Positions 33,926 through 47,124 are shown, counted from the stretch's first letter. The stretch: DNA of 64,000 nucleotides from Ailurus styani (GCA_002007465.1 LNAC01000277.1:1514989-1578988), one strand, 5' to 3'. The notes: generated from the letters alone by a model not told the origin. Program-made: numbers and translations.

Positions 33926-34975
33926 TAAAAAACAAGAAAGGACTAAATTTGAAGTAGCAATATCCATCCTGTCTTTTAGAATGATATGACTGGTGAAATT
34001 TCCACTGTTCTACTCAAAGTCTTAATCGTGATTATGAGTACTTCCTGGTCCCATCAATAACCCTGCGAATAGCTTACCAACTAGTGAACACCTAAATGTA
34101 TCATGGTCAAAATATGTCTGTTGCTCGATTACCTTACCTTTATGAACAGCCTATTATTGGTTTACAGGTACTCTACTTACTTTGGAAATCAGTAATTTTC
34201 CAGGACATAGCTATCTTTCTTCTTCATTCATTCATTCTATCATTTCCTGAATCTTTTCATCTGATTAATACTCAAGATTTTGCTTGATAGTAGTTTGTTC
34301 TACATCTCATTTTTTTTCTCCGTCTGAAACTCCTATTACATAGACAGTGAATTTCTCACTCTGTCTTCCATATCTTTTGCCTTTTCTCTCAGTTTCCTGT
34401 GATTATCTCTCTGCTCTTAGTATTCTTATTCACTAGTTGTTTTTTAAATACCCATGCTAATGTTTACTGCCTTTTTATTTAATATTTCTTTTTAAAACAA
34501 GTGGTTGAATAACTTGGAAAAGCAGTTAATGATACAGAGTCTAAATTATTAACAAACCCACACACCTATTACTTTACACTCTGGATGACCAAGAGAAATT
34601 CCAAACAAATATTTCCAAGAAAAATATAAAGCCTTTAAACAGCAGTTCTTTTTATTTTGTATTGGGTATCAGAATCCAATTCCTTCACTAAGTACTGATT
34701 ACTTATCTCAGAGTTTATATCTTATACTCTTCTAGATGTTGTGGGGGTACAAAAAATACACAGCACTGCTTATGCTCTGAGGTAGCTGATAACCTTTAGT
34801 GTTTAAGTTTTATACTACCATGTAAGATACTTATGATTTGGGAAGCCTGAAATATGCCTCATGATGATACACATGTTCACAGAGACTGTTTGAAGCATGA
34901 AGTGGTCCTAGTGAAGCATCTACATTTGCTGACTTTGGAAGATAACACATTTGCTGTGGGAAGAAGCAAAGGGAA
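33926..34975. other. Unassigned AT-rich stretch
   Basis: Nothing was recognised apart from short low-complexity T runs. Confidence 0.3.
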
Positions 34976-34979
34976 GACA

Positions 34980-35125
34980 TCTGAACCCTAAATTAGAGCC
35001 CAGGTGGAGTTCTGTCCTTGCAAGAACTTGCACTCTGGCTGAGTGATCTCATTTTATTGCCTGTGAAATAGCATAATACTGAACTAATTAGGTAATTATA
35101 AAAATTAAACAAGGTGGCACACTCT
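34980..35125 (+). repeat. MIR-like SINE (sense)
   Basis: TAGAGCCCAGGTGGAGTTCTG, GCTGAGTGATCTCATTTTATT and TGCCTGTGAAATAGCATAAT resemble MIR. Weak. Confidence 0.4.
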
Positions 35126-35379
35126 TCAAAGTAATTTGTGATCTAAGAAGTGCATTCTGTAATCTTATCTTAATAGAATTCCCTCTTCTTTTTTAACCAC
35201 ACAAATTATTCTAAGTTAGAAACAGAAAATAAAAAGAACCCAAATATCTTCCTTTTCAGAGTGTCAATCCTAAGATAAAATTTAATTTCTCTGCTTAGAA
35301 AGAACACTTTACAATGTAAATCAATAAATATATACTATAAGCCAGACACATATGTCATACACACATAGTTCTCCTTAAG

Positions 35380-35605
35380 GGTCCAGATAGTACAGATTTT
35401 AGGCTTTATGGGCCATATGGTCTCTGTCATGACTACTCAACTCTGCTGTTACAGCACAAAAGCACCCACAGATAGCATATAAACATATGGGCATGGATGT
35501 GCTCCAACGAAACTTAAAGGAAATAAAACCAAAAAACAAAAAAATAGGTGGTAGGCCAGATGTGGCCAGTGGGACATAGTATGGGGACTCCTGTTCTAGG
35601 TAATA
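35380..35605 (+). repeat. hAT-type DNA transposon relic
   Basis: TTTTAGGCTTTATGGGCCAT, GGTCTCTGTCATGACTACTC and AACTCTGCTGTTACAGCACA, ending near GGGGACTCCTGTTCTAGG, match the nonautonomous element with CAGGGGTCGGCAAACT-type ends. A second copy is at 58380-58690. Confidence 0.65.
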
Positions 35606-37375
35606 CTGAAATGAAGACAAAGTCTCTAACCTCATGAAGCTTACATGCTAGTGGGGACAATAATCAATAAACAAACCAACAATATACAATGAAATGGCAG
35701 ATGGTATGAGAGTTTCACAAAGAAAAGTAGAAGCAGAATAAGAGAATCAATTGTAATGAGAGGGGAATGAAGAAGCTATTTTAGATGGAGCAGTCAGGGA
35801 AGGCTGCTACAGGGAATTACCGCTTGAGATGAAATTGGGATAAAACCAAGGAGCAGTGCTGTTTGCCAAGTGAACAGAAATTCTAGGACAAAACCTGTAG
35901 ATAAAAGAGCTCTTATATTGTGCAATGAGCTAAATAATGGCTCGCCAAAAGATATGATGATCAGGAACCTTAGAAATATGACTTTACGTAGAGTAAGAGT
36001 CTTTGCAGATGAAATTTAGGTAAGGATCTTGAGATGAGATAATCCTTATCAGAGTGGGCTCTACAAGTCCTTATACTGGACAAGTCCTTATTCGAGAAGA
36101 AAAGCAGAAACAAAGAGAAAAGAGGGCAGAGGCCAAGTGCAGATAGAGGCAGAGACAAGAGTTAGAAAGCTGCAAGCCAAGGAATCCCAGATTGCCAACA
36201 TCCACCAGAAGCTAGGATTCTCCCTCACTGCCTCCAGAAAGGATCAACCCTGCTAACATCTTGATTTTGGATTTCTTGTCTTCACAACTGTGAAAGAATA
36301 CATTTTTATCTTAAGCCACCCAGTTTCTGGTAATTTAAGACAGCTCTAGGAAACTAATGCAAATGGAAATACGCTTGGTATGTTCCAGGAACAGCAAAAC
36401 CAGTAGAACTAGAGCCATGAGGGAAAACCAAAAGAGGCAATCTGGGTAGATAGCTAAAATATTTAGTGGTGAACATAACAAAGGCACCACCAATCAAAAC
36501 ATACATCATTCATTACAGCCTGCCAATATATACTGATACGACTTCAAACAGAGAGATCAGAGAAAAGACTGGAGAGGTAGGCAGAGGCCCAATATTACTG
36601 GGATGTGCACACCATGGAAGGGAGTTTGGATTTTACTGTGAGTGTACACGGAAGCCATTGGAAAGTTCTGAGTAGGGAAGGAACATGATTTGATGCCTGA
36701 TTTTATAAAGATCATTCTAAATGCTCTATGGAAAAATGGACTCTAGCAGTAGGGCAAGAGAGGAAGTTGGACAGTAGGTAGCTCTAATGGTAATGTAGGC
36801 ATCAGATAATGGTTTGGGATTGCTATATGATCCTGCAGGTTTTACACAGCACAATCCCAGAGGTTCCATTCACAGTATGAACACTGTATATTTGTCAGAT
36901 GGCTTGTATATTTGTTAATACAGCTTCCCAACAGATACATGGTGATGTGTCTTCTTTGCAGAAAAACAGTACAGAATAGCAATATTCCAAAAGATGGTAT
37001 GTCTTGAGAAAGCGATGCATTTTAAAAACCTGCAAAAGAGCTAATGATGCTCAGGCGTTGGGGTACTAATGAGAAGATACTGAGAAGAGGTCAAATTCAA
37101 AGTAGACTACAGAGGTAGAATTGATGTACTTGCTACTGCTGGGAGTGAGATTGAAAGAAGAATCAAGACAACACATTATTTTCTCAGTCTGAGCCACTGG
37201 GTGATATAATTTACCAAGATGGGGCAAACAGGGTAATGCTCATCTGGTGTGTGGGTGTTTGTGTGCAGTGGGGATGGACTCTAGATTTGCTTCTTCCTAT
37301 TACCTTTGAGATGCTTGCTAAACATTCAAGTAAGTGGAGAGATCTAGTAGACAGCTACATATACTAAATTGGGGG
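35606..37375 (-). repeat. Antisense L2 relic split by an LTR
   Basis: The left part has CTCATGAAGCTTACATGCTA, GGAAGGCTGCTACAGGGA and AACCAAGGAGCAGTG. The right part has AGAGGCAATCTGGGTAGATA, GGAAGCCATTGGAAAGTTC and CAAGTAAGTGGAGAGATC. Together they follow reversed L2 order around the LTR at 35900-36362. Confidence 0.6.
35900..36362 (+). mobile_element. MaLR (MLT1-type) solo LTR (sense)
   Basis: It contains TTTGCAGATGAAATTTAGGTAAGG, CCACCAGAAGCTAGGATTC, CAACCCTGCTAACATCTTGATT, AACTGTGAAAGAATACA and the AAGCCACCCAGTTTCTGGTA end with CTAGGAAACTAATGCA. No internal viral sequence. Confidence 0.7.
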
Positions 37376-38570
37376 TTTAATTTCTGATAAGCTCTTTTCC
37401 AGCTTTATTGTATCTTCAAATAATGTAATAAGCTGATGTCACATTTCTCCTAATAGTGTAAGGTTGACTGGATAAACTGGATGCATATTGAGTGCCCAAA
37501 GACCAAAAAAAAAAAAAAAGGCATTTTTCAAAAGGTGCTTGGAATTGACTGTGATTATCTGGTAAAATTTATAGTGGATGGACCACATCTGGGCCTCTAG
37601 CCAAGTCACTGCTGAGCCTTTTATCACTGGTTTGTGTGGCTCAGCACTGCCTTCATTGACTTTGGGGGGCAGAAAGTCTCTGTGGATGTTAATGTTAAGT
37701 AATCTTTAACAGTAGGAGTTTAATGAGTTGTTTTAGTGTTGGATGGTAAGTACTTCAAATCCATAATTCCACTTCACAGTGCTTTTGTTATCCAACACTA
37801 TCTGAACTGAAATGCAACTTTTGAAAGAATTCCCAAGAGAAAATTGTTTATTATTCCTTTGCCCAAAGAGCCTCCCTTGGCCCGTATTGAAAAAGTACTT
37901 ACTTACAGGGAAAAAATGACTTTCATCAGCCATAGGTCATACTGGATATTAACAGAAAGAGGAAACTGATAATAAATGATTTTTATAATGCTTGTAGAAA
38001 ATGAAATGGCACATAACTATGTCTCATAAGTAAATTCTAAACATGTTCAGATTGAAAGAAAAGCATTAAGCTTGTGCTTTGTTTTTTCTTCATTCCCTAT
38101 ACTCTCTTTACCTAAGTTTTCTCAATGAATGATGCAGAGCACAGGAAAAGGCATTTTTTCCCAATGCTTCCCACAGCCTTGTGACACAGTAATTCTAGGG
38201 TTTGGAAAATTAATGTCAGTTTTGACATCTAGTACTATCTTGAAGTTCCCAAATGTATCAGTCTACTAAATAGGTCTTGGCTGCCATATAGTAAATATGA
38301 AAGTGTTTCTGGGTAGATTAAGAGTCACTTTTACTGGGGGAAGGTATCTCTATATCTGTATCTTTGTATTTATTTCTATGTCTTCATCAGAGCTTAGAGA
38401 CATTGACAGGTAGATTCTTCAGAAAACATGATAAATGTTGACTTTCCCTTTAAAAATAAGCAACAAAAAATACCCTATAAATCCCCAAACCCCTCTTTTC
38501 CAAGCAGACTACTGAAGATACCCTCACTCATCAGTGGGTGACTGGACCTTGGGATGTGGGATGTCCCGGT
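37376..38570. other. Unassigned stretch
   Basis: Apart from an A-run at 37505-37519 nothing was recognised. Confidence 0.3.
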
Positions 38571-38574
38571 GTCA

Positions 38575-38735
38575 TCAGAGGGACCTGGCTGGTGGTGATC
38601 TCTGGCTCTGACGAAGGCCATCAACATAATGTTAGGCAAGCTACTTAACCTTTTTGAATCTTAGTCTCCTCATCAGAAAATGGAGATTCTTGTGAAGATT
38701 AAATGAGAAAATGTACTGAAAGCTAACTCAAGGCC
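38575..38735 (+). repeat. MIR SINE (sense)
   Basis: TAGGCAAGCTACTTAACCTT, GAATCTTAGTCTCCTCATCAG and AAATGGAGATTC with TTAAATGAGAAAATGTA are the MIR core and tail. Confidence 0.7.
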
Positions 38736-38868
38736 AGAATTCTTCCAATGTCACTTCCTGTTTCTTTTTGTAAGTAAGGGCAGGAGCTGAGCTATTAGAA
38801 ATAGGCAGCCACTAAGTAGGAGCTAGATGTTGGGGCATCCAGCAGATTGAAATCCCAGGTTTGGATTG

Positions 38869-39046
38869 ACTGATTGATTGATTGACTGATTTTTAACTTT
38901 TTTAGACAGAGAGAGGGGAAGGGGAGAGGAAGAGAGAGAATCTTAAGTAGTTTCCACACTCAGTGTAGAGCCCAATGTGAGGCTCATTCTCAGCATCCTG
39001 AGTTAGGACCTGAGCCCAATTAACTGACTATGCCAAGCAGGTTCCT
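38869..39046 (-). mobile_element. Old CAN SINE (antisense)
   Basis: A degraded copy from a TTTTAACTTTTTTAGACAGAG tail to a CCAAGCAGGTTCC head. A near-perfect duplication CCCAGGTTTGGATTG / CCCAAGGTTTGGATTG at 38854-38868 and 39047-39062 marks the insertion. A (TGAT)n tract sits at the tail side. Confidence 0.85.
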
Positions 39047-39348
39047 CCCAAGGTTTGGATTGTAGGAAAGTGTCTAAGGTAGTAAAGAAACCTGGAACCT
39101 TTGGCTGAATGGACTTGTAAAAATAAAAGCAGACTATCTATAAAAGTGCTTTATAGGCAGGGGCTATAAAAGAGCTATAGGATGTTACCTATCTACTTTT
39201 CGCCCCATGAAACTCTTTTTTATTTAAGGAAATAAGTACATAGGTGACTACTTTAAAGATTTCTAGGTGTTGCTTTTCCTTTTAATGATACTGCACTTAT
39301 TTATGATCCCTGGTAACATGAAATGGGTTAGAATCCTGGAACACTCTT

Positions 39349-39592
39349 GGGGTGCCTGGGTGGTGCAGTCGGTTAAGCAATGACTCTTGGTTTTGGCTCA
39401 GGTCGTGATCTCAGAGTTGTGAGATTGAGACCCCCATCAGGCTCTGCACTGAGTGCAGCATTTGCTTAAGACTCTCTCTCCCTCTCCCCTTGTTCACATT
39501 CCCTCTCTCTTTCTAAAATAAATAAATAAAAATCTTAAAAAAGAAGAAGAAGAAGAACAACAACAACAACAACAAAACAACAACAACAACAA
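39349..39592 (+). mobile_element. CAN SINE (sense) with AAG/AAC tail
   Basis: Head GGGTGCCTGGGTGGTGCAGT and tail AAATAAATAAATAAAAATC. The A-tail has expanded into (AAG)n then (AAC)n at 39541-39592. Target-site duplication CCTGGAACACTCTT / CCTTGGACCACTCTT with minor differences. Confidence 0.93.
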
Positions 39593-39607
39593 CCTTGGAC
39601 CACTCTT

Positions 39608-42112
39608 ACCCAGTCCTGCCTTTGGTGGATGGGCTTTCAGGGTTCACTGCTTTCTCTTACCAACTAATTAAGAACAGACCTGTCCTTATCAGAAGAGTCA
39701 ACTGTTTAGTGATATGTGGATGTCATCAGTTACAATTTACTCCAGGAGTTATTCCAGGTGGCTATGTTAATCACTTTATTTGATCATATCATATTTAGAA
39801 CTGTTAAGAATCCCCAACAGGAGGAAAAGATCAGTGTGCTTCAAAGTTCACTGAGATTCTAATGGGATTCTAGTCTATGATGGAGGCCTGGGAAGATGTT
39901 CACAGTACTCTGCTTGACATTTGTGACCCCACATAGCCATCATGGAAGCGTCTATTCTCATTGATGATTAGTAAGACATACAGCTTTAAAAGGGCCCATG
40001 ATTCATCCTCCAATCTCCCCTCTGCAAACTGAATGATATCAAGTCATTTAAGTGAATGGGAGGTGGTGTTCTAGCGTCTTTCTCAGAGAAGTTTAGAACA
40101 AGACAAACAACAGACTCTCAGTGATGAATAACTTGAAAATAGAAACCCATATCCATAAATCCAACATGGTATAGTTCTGGAAGCTGTGAGAGAGATGTTG
40201 AAATATACACAGTTTATTCCATTCTGTAAAATAAAGAGGAATAATAGGAAAAAATATATTCTTAGGATATCAGAAATAAGGAAATCTCTTCTTTTAAAAG
40301 TAGACAATAAAAATGTCTTTAATATAAAACCATAGTTTTGTATTACATACACATCTATAAAGATAAGAAAAGTACACGATGCAAGAAAAAGAACAACCAA
40401 AAAGCCTGCACAATGTAAAATTTCACAGGAGAAACAATGTCAAATTAATTTAGTAGCAAATGTATTTCTTACAAAGTAAAATGTGTACTTTATAGATATT
40501 TTCTATTGATTCTTAGGTATCACTACTTGGTCTGGTGAATAATATAGTCTTCTCTTTGCTATAAAAGCTATATAGACAGGGTATCACTTCTGAAACAGTA
40601 ATTTCTTTCTCCTTTTTGTGATATGCATTATTCGATATGGATTTCTGTAGATAGACTAATAAATCTTGTATTCTGCTTAACCAGGAAAATTCTGGCCTGT
40701 GAACCGAAAATTGTTGGAAACTGAACAACCATTCATTAATAATAATTTGTTAATATTTTATTCAACTATGAATTTCTATTATTTGAAAAAATGAAATATA
40801 AAATATGCACAATGGAGTAAGAATTTACTGAAATATGTAATGCATTTGATGCAAAAATATTATCATGTAGTTTAAAAGTTAATATCATTCCCTTCATCCT
40901 AAAGTAAACCCAAGACAATCAACCAATGACAAGATGTATCTAAGACAGGTTAAACTTTACTCACGATTCTCATATCTAATGAGACACAGAAGAACTAAAG
41001 CACAGCTTAAAACGGAGCTTTCTGTTGCACTGTCTGAATCAGATACTACACTCTTTTCTATAGAGACAGTATCATGACTACTAAGAACTGCAAAAACTTC
41101 TCTCCCTGAGCACTCTATTCAAACCTCAGCACTAAAACACTTGACCAAACTTAAGCATGGCTTCTAGCAGCCCAAGGTGGTGTCCCTGGGAAGACCCCAC
41201 CTCCTTCAGAGTTCCCATCTGGAAAAGCTCGAGGCTGTCAAAAGTACTTACTTTCCTTTAAGCCAACACCTAAAGATAAAGTCCTCTGACTTCCATTCCT
41301 TAGAGTATTAACTCAAGATGACTTAAAATTGTGAATCCTTCCTCTGTCCCTTTGAAATGTAAGGTATGTCCTACAACTCAGGAATATCTTTCTCAAGGAC
41401 CTGAAAGCCATCCTTCTGAAACGTAACCATTCAGAAGGATAGGACCTCTATCCCTGTGGGATAGTAGGAATCCTAACCTTGACTCTACTTGAGCCCTGGC
41501 TTCTCTTCCTTACTTTCCTTATGAGGAACAGAGCTCATCCCCTTTCCCTACTATCAGCAGTTATTGAAGAAAATCTGTTGTCATCACTTTAATGTCCAGT
41601 TTTGTTTATCTTTGACAGCACCAAGCTCTTGCTTTTCCACTGAAATATAATTACTATACCTATATCTTTGGGTAAGTGTCCAAAGAACTTCAATGGATGT
41701 ATGTGCTTTCTAAAGTAAATTGAAGAGTAATACGCTGAAACTGAATTGATTTTTAAATTTCTGTTAGTTTCCTTGGCACAAAAAAGTTCTAGGAAATTTG
41801 ATGGATGTTATTTTAGAAAAAGAGGAAAAACAGTGTTAACAATTAGCCAAACAATTAAGCATCCAGATAGAAGGAATTCATCAAGAAATGACAACATAGC
41901 TATTAAAAGAAAGTTATTTCCTCAAGTTTCTTCTCCTTTAGTAGATAGTGGTGGGCTGGGATGCAGAGTCAGCATTTGTAAGAGTTTGCTTTGCCACGAT
42001 AGGTTTTAAAAACTCAAAAACTATTTTAAGACATGGAAGATTCTCTTCCTGCTGCCAGCCCCTCACATATCCTGCCAACCTCGCTGCTGCAGAGAAGGAT
42101 GTGAGCATATTT
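39608..42112. other. Unassigned stretch
   Basis: Two minus-strand frames at 40083-40400 (105 codons) and 40513-40728 (71 codons) are AT-rich and unrecognised. There is no repeat family that I can name. Confidence 0.3.
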
Positions 42113-42215
42113 ACAGAGACGCCAAGAGTCGGGGAATCCTCAGTTCCATTTTTAGCTCTTCCATTTATTCACTGAGTGATCTTGAGGTGACTTAACCTTC
42201 TTTTATTTTGGAACT
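42113..42215 (+). repeat. MIR SINE (sense)
   Basis: AGTCGGGGAATCCTCAGTTCC, TCTTCCATTTATTCACTGAG and GATCTTGAGGTGACTTAACC correspond to the MIR head and core. Confidence 0.6.
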
Positions 42216-42574
42216 TTGGCCAAAAATACAAATCATTATAATTTTTCTTAGAAGATTTCAGTTAAAAAAATGCGGTTTTTTTTAAAATAAAAATGTTTTA
42301 TTATTTTGCATCTCTATGATCTTTCTCAGAACTGCAGCACCTCTGTCAGTAATTATTGAGAGTTGTGGTAAATAGAAAAATGTGCTGTTTTTCCAACTCT
42401 TGTGCTAACTTTTAAAAAGTAAGAAAAGGTAAACATTGTTAAACGTGTGCTCAGTAACCCCCACCTACACACACACTTCTCTCCCTCTGTCTGAAAACCC
42501 CTCAGGACTCAGGGAATCAATTACATGCTCAAGTAACAGGGAAACCATGTCAGAATCCCCTTTACAAAATACTG

Positions 42575-42955
42575 TATATGTAAAATATAAATAACATTAA
42601 ATTTACCACTTTATAAGTGAATGGTTCAGTGGCATTAAGTACACTCACATTGTGGTGCAACCATCACCACCACCCCATTCCAGAACATTTTCACTGTCTC
42701 AAACTGAAACTTCATACCCATTAAACACTACCTCCTATTTCCTACTCCCCCAAGTCTTGGTAACCACCATTCTCCTTTCTGTCTTTATGAATTTGCCTAC
42801 TCAATGTATCTCACTGGAGTAGAATGGAATCACACAATATTTGTCCTTTTGTGTCTAGATTATTGCACTTAGTATAATGTCTTCAAGGTCCATCCATGTT
42901 GTAGAATGTGTAAGAATTTTCTTCCTTTTTAAGGCTGGATACAGATTACTTTTTG
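42575..42955 (-). repeat. Old L1M 3' end, antisense
   Basis: GTGGTGCAACCATCACCACC, CTTCATACCCATTAAACACT, TATTTGTCCTTTTGTGTCTA and GTCCATCCATGTTGTAGAAT give the same 3' region as the copy at 10515-11235, but 5'-truncated earlier. Confidence 0.85.
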
Positions 42956-44555
42956 AGCTAATTTTTTTGGAAGTAGAACCCCTGTCTAAAAATTATTTTC
43001 CTGACTTTCATCATGCAACCAAACAGATGCTGGAAGATTTATAAACCAAGTCTTCAGTTCCTTGAAACAGTTTCGTTCTGAGGGACTATCACTATATTTA
43101 CTCATAAGACATAGGAAGTTTAAGAAAAACATATTTCTTAATTTGACTTCTCATTATAAATACATTCTAATACATTCAACATAAATATCACAAAAAATGA
43201 AAACACAAAATAATATGCGATTCAAATGGCAAATTCAAATGGCAATATTAATGTGTATGTAGTATTTAACATATATATTATATTTAAATATATTGTACTA
43301 TTCAAATATAAAGTATTTCTGATATATCTATGTTGGGTTATATTAAATTTACATGAACCTACAAAAATAGTGAAAACACAATTGATTCACAACTCAAAAA
43401 ACACTTCCTAACTCAACCTGTAGATCCTTCATCCATGTTATAAAATGAAGGTAAAAAATTTTGCTGTTGACATTAATGAAAAAGCTGAAGAAGAAGAAAC
43501 AATAAAAATAATTTCGGGACAGGTGGCATTTTCAGTGATGTAACCATTTGTAATCTGTGAAACAGGACATTTATTGAATAACAGTGACAATAGCTGGAAA
43601 GACTCATCAGTGTCCACTGTCATCTACTAATCAAGAAGGTGACATTGTTGATGGATCAGTATCTAAAACTGATAAAGGCAGGAAAATTGTTTATGATTCT
43701 ATTTGGAGTTTTATCTTCAACTAGGTGTGATTCAGGGAATGCTTAAGGCTGGCAACTGGAAGCATCAGGACATAATTTGGTATTTGGTTCCACTGTGAGA
43801 TCACTAGGCAGTTGAGCTGATAGAATTTAAAGCAGTCCCGTGTCCTCTCTGAAGCTTCAGTGGAACACAGCCACCCATGAGTTACTCTTGAAATAGGAGC
43901 TCAAAAGCTCTGATATCACTAAGCACTGAGCCCAGTGAATCAAAGTCAACTATATATAATACTTTCTCTGGGGCTGCCTTCAGCAGTAGAGGAAGACAGC
44001 AGCTTTGTTACTAGGCTTAGCTACAATAGAATTGATGTTGTGATAAATATATATATAAAAAATACAGTCAAGATCATAAAATGCACTACTGCCATCTTGT
44101 AGCTGCCCATATGAAGAGTTCAAGAGTACTTGGATGTTTCTGAAAACAAGACATATTCCAGTAATGGGACACACGATCTATAACAAGGAGCATGCAAAAT
44201 GGCAATGGGAAGAGATTTGGAGTATATACCCAGAACATGAAACAGCCAAGTCCTGAGGGTGAAACCCTGCCTCCATGAGACATGGTTCGTAGGCAGGGGA
44301 TGGGCTCTAGGATTTTGCATCATTACATGTTAGACACGGTTAGCACTGCTGTGGTACTGATTAGGCTTTTCCCAGGGCCCACTGGCAATGGATTACATTG
44401 TGGGGCTGAGACTCAATTATATCCCACAGAGATCACAAACACAATTTTTCTCATTTCCTAATAGAAAACCCTGGCATCATTTGCTTTTCTCTATTGCCTT
44501 CTGGGGCACTCCTGTCTCTAAGTCTTCTGCATTGGCCCCTGGTCTACTACAGAGC
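42956..44555. other. Unassigned AT-rich stretch
   Basis: Short frames only; the (TA)n-like tract at 44047-44060 is low complexity. No gene was recognised. Confidence 0.3.
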
Positions 44556-44559
44556 CAGC

Positions 44560-44775
44560 AAGCCTATCAGTGGACATGGGGTCAGCTGACTTGGATTTGA
44601 GTCTGACTTTCACTTTTTTTGGTCAAGCCATTTAGTTTTTCTAGACATCTCTGTTGGCAAGGCAAGAGAAATAAGCTCACAGGCTTTTTGCAAGGACTAA
44701 ATGAGATAATGTATATGAATAGTTCAGTGAGCACCCAGTACCAGGAAAATACCCAACAAATCTTAACTGGATTAT
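44560..44775 (+). repeat. MIR SINE (sense)
   Basis: GACTTGGATTTGAGTCTGAC, GTCAAGCCATTTAGTTTTTC and GGACTAAATGAGATAATGTA with CAGTGAGCACCCAGTACCAGG follow full MIR order. Confidence 0.75.
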
Positions 44776-45905
44776 GAGCTAATACAGTTAGAGATCCAAG
44801 CAAACATTTGACATGTATTTAAAATGACATTCAAAGTGATGGCTATCTACTTTATATTCAGAGTTCTTTTAGTAAGGTGCTATTCTAAGGCTATGTTTGT
44901 GTTCTATAGACAAACGTGTAGTTTCTGACATGGTAACTCCAATTTGGCAAAGTTTGTCCTAATACTACAAGAGCAATTGGTATTATTACTTTTAGGCTCT
45001 GGTATGTGGCATCACCATATCACACTGCAAGTTGGATAAATTTTCATCCTTTGCTTCTCTGGGTTTTGTTGCAAAGACCCCTACGTGCACCATGAAGACT
45101 GGCCAAACTGTTACTCATTGGCATAGGACACAAATCTGGTAAATACCCAGTTAGTATCATCAAGCAATATAAGTGGGGAAAAAACAAAATAAAACAAAAA
45201 CACTATTTCATTTCCAGATAGCATTTATCTGAAGAGAAGGGAATGTAGGATTTCTAAAAGTCAGGGTTTAATGTAGTTGGAATAATTATGGCACACATGG
45301 ATAATTAAATTTCTGGTATGAATTATTGTTTACATAGCATGACAACAATTAGTTCACGCACAGCACAAAATCTACTTTCAAAGAACATGGCTTTTTATAT
45401 GCAAGTTTAGGTTGCCGATCACAATGTTATTACTTATTTATTACACATGTATTTCAACGAATGAAGGGCCGTTCTTTCCCTAGATGTTCAAAATGCTATA
45501 ACCCACAGACAAACCAAGGTTATTTCCTTGGATTTGTCCCATTTAAGCTAATTTCATATTGCTGAGAACATGAGAGGAAAGTTTACTTATACTCCCCTTC
45601 TCTGTGTTTTTGCATGATTTCCTCAAGTTGGTTGATGCTCTCCTAACAAGTTTTCTCTAGAGGCTCAGAAAAGAGAGAATTTGTCTATCAGGTGTATCTT
45701 CCCTTACTCAGCAGAAGTCCACTGGTCTTCAAAAATCAGTTCTGTATGGGAAGAGTCTAGAGTCTCTATATTGTCCATTACAGATTCCTGGCATTAAAGA
45801 TTATTTCCCAAAAGAGAAAAGCTACCAGTGATCAAAAGTGATACAAACTCAGAAGGATGTGCAGTCCTCAAAAATGTGTACCACGTTCCTATCAAAAGGA
45901 GACCA
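44776..45905. other. Unassigned stretch
   Basis: No repeat family or frame of note was recognised. Confidence 0.3.
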
Positions 45906-45998
45906 GGGGCATCTGGTTGGCTCCGTCAGAAGAGCATGCAACTCTTAATCTTGGGGTTGTGTAGAGATTACTTAAAAATAAAATCTTAAAAAAAAAAA
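45906..45998 (+). mobile_element. CAN SINE with internal deletion (sense)
   Basis: The head GGGGCATCTGGTTGGCTCCG and AAGAGCATGCAACTCTTAAT run directly into GTAGAGATTACTTAAAAATA and the A-tail. The copy is about 90 bp, and this short form lacks the TC-rich body. Confidence 0.88.
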
Positions 45999-47124
45999 GG
46001 CAGACCAACACATGTCAGCAGAGTGAATGGTTCACACTACACACTACAGAGGGATCTTCCTATCCGTAGTGAATCTGGGATTTCAGGCCACTTAAATGAG
46101 TCAGACATGCAAAATGGGTAAAAAGAATCATTAAACAGTCTCAGTCTAGATGCAGTTTGGGGGTGTGCTATACCATCACTGTTGTCCTGGGATGACTAAG
46201 GAACTTCTGATACCACACTTTAAATGACTTCCCAGAGAGTTCTAGCCCATCTCACACACCCTTGATTAAAAGTAAAGATGCCTAGCACAGTGCCTGACAT
46301 AAAGAAGAAGCTCCACAAAAGGACTGTCTTTTCCATCTTTACTTTCATCCTTCCCTTCTTTATTTCCAAAATTGAAGGTACAAAATGTTTTGTGTTTACT
46401 GGCTGTGAGTGGAAAGGCTACCTGGAGTGCACCAATTGGGTGGGGCTGAAAGCAGAATGAAAGCATGCTTTTGAACTAGAACACAGAAAAGCTACTTCAA
46501 GTTTGGCACATTATGGAAAGGAAAATTAGATTCTGGTAGGCTAGTAAAAATTTTGTTTCCTTTTCTTGGCAGGCTCAAAAGTCATCTCTCTGAAAGTTAA
46601 AATAGCTATTTCTAGACAAGGCTAAAAGCTTTAAAATGTGCCTTTTTTCTTCTGGTTTCAAGTCCTCTATATTCCAGCTTATTTCACATCTTATATTATT
46701 TCAACAAAGTACTCCAGAATATGTCTCAACTCTACTGGCCAAAATACTACATAAACCAATGAAAAAAAAAATGTTTGCTGAACAAAGAGGCCCTGAAGGC
46801 TGAAGAACCAGCAGTGAGCTGTTCCCCTTCATTTTTCTATTTTGATATTTGATTTTGCAGAAGGCAAACAGGGTGTTGTTAGGTTCCCAAAAATGGTTAG
46901 GAAAATTCCTCTGTTGCTTAGGTGGGTTGTCAGAAGAGGATAGCCATTGTCACAACTCCCTCCACCTACTTCACCTGAGTATCAAAGATACAGGTGACCT
47001 CAAAGCTCCCAGGTATTCTGAACCAGGTCGTAGAAGGGACTGGACTGTGGACTCTTTTCTCCTATGTATTAGTACTGTCTCCTTTTTCTCACTGTACGTT
47101 CTTTGAGTCACTTCCCAACCTACT
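45999..47124. other. Mostly unassigned stretch
   Basis: A MIR or L2 tail (TGCCTAGCACAGTGCCTGAC) lies at 46275-46315. The rest is unrecognised. Confidence 0.35.
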
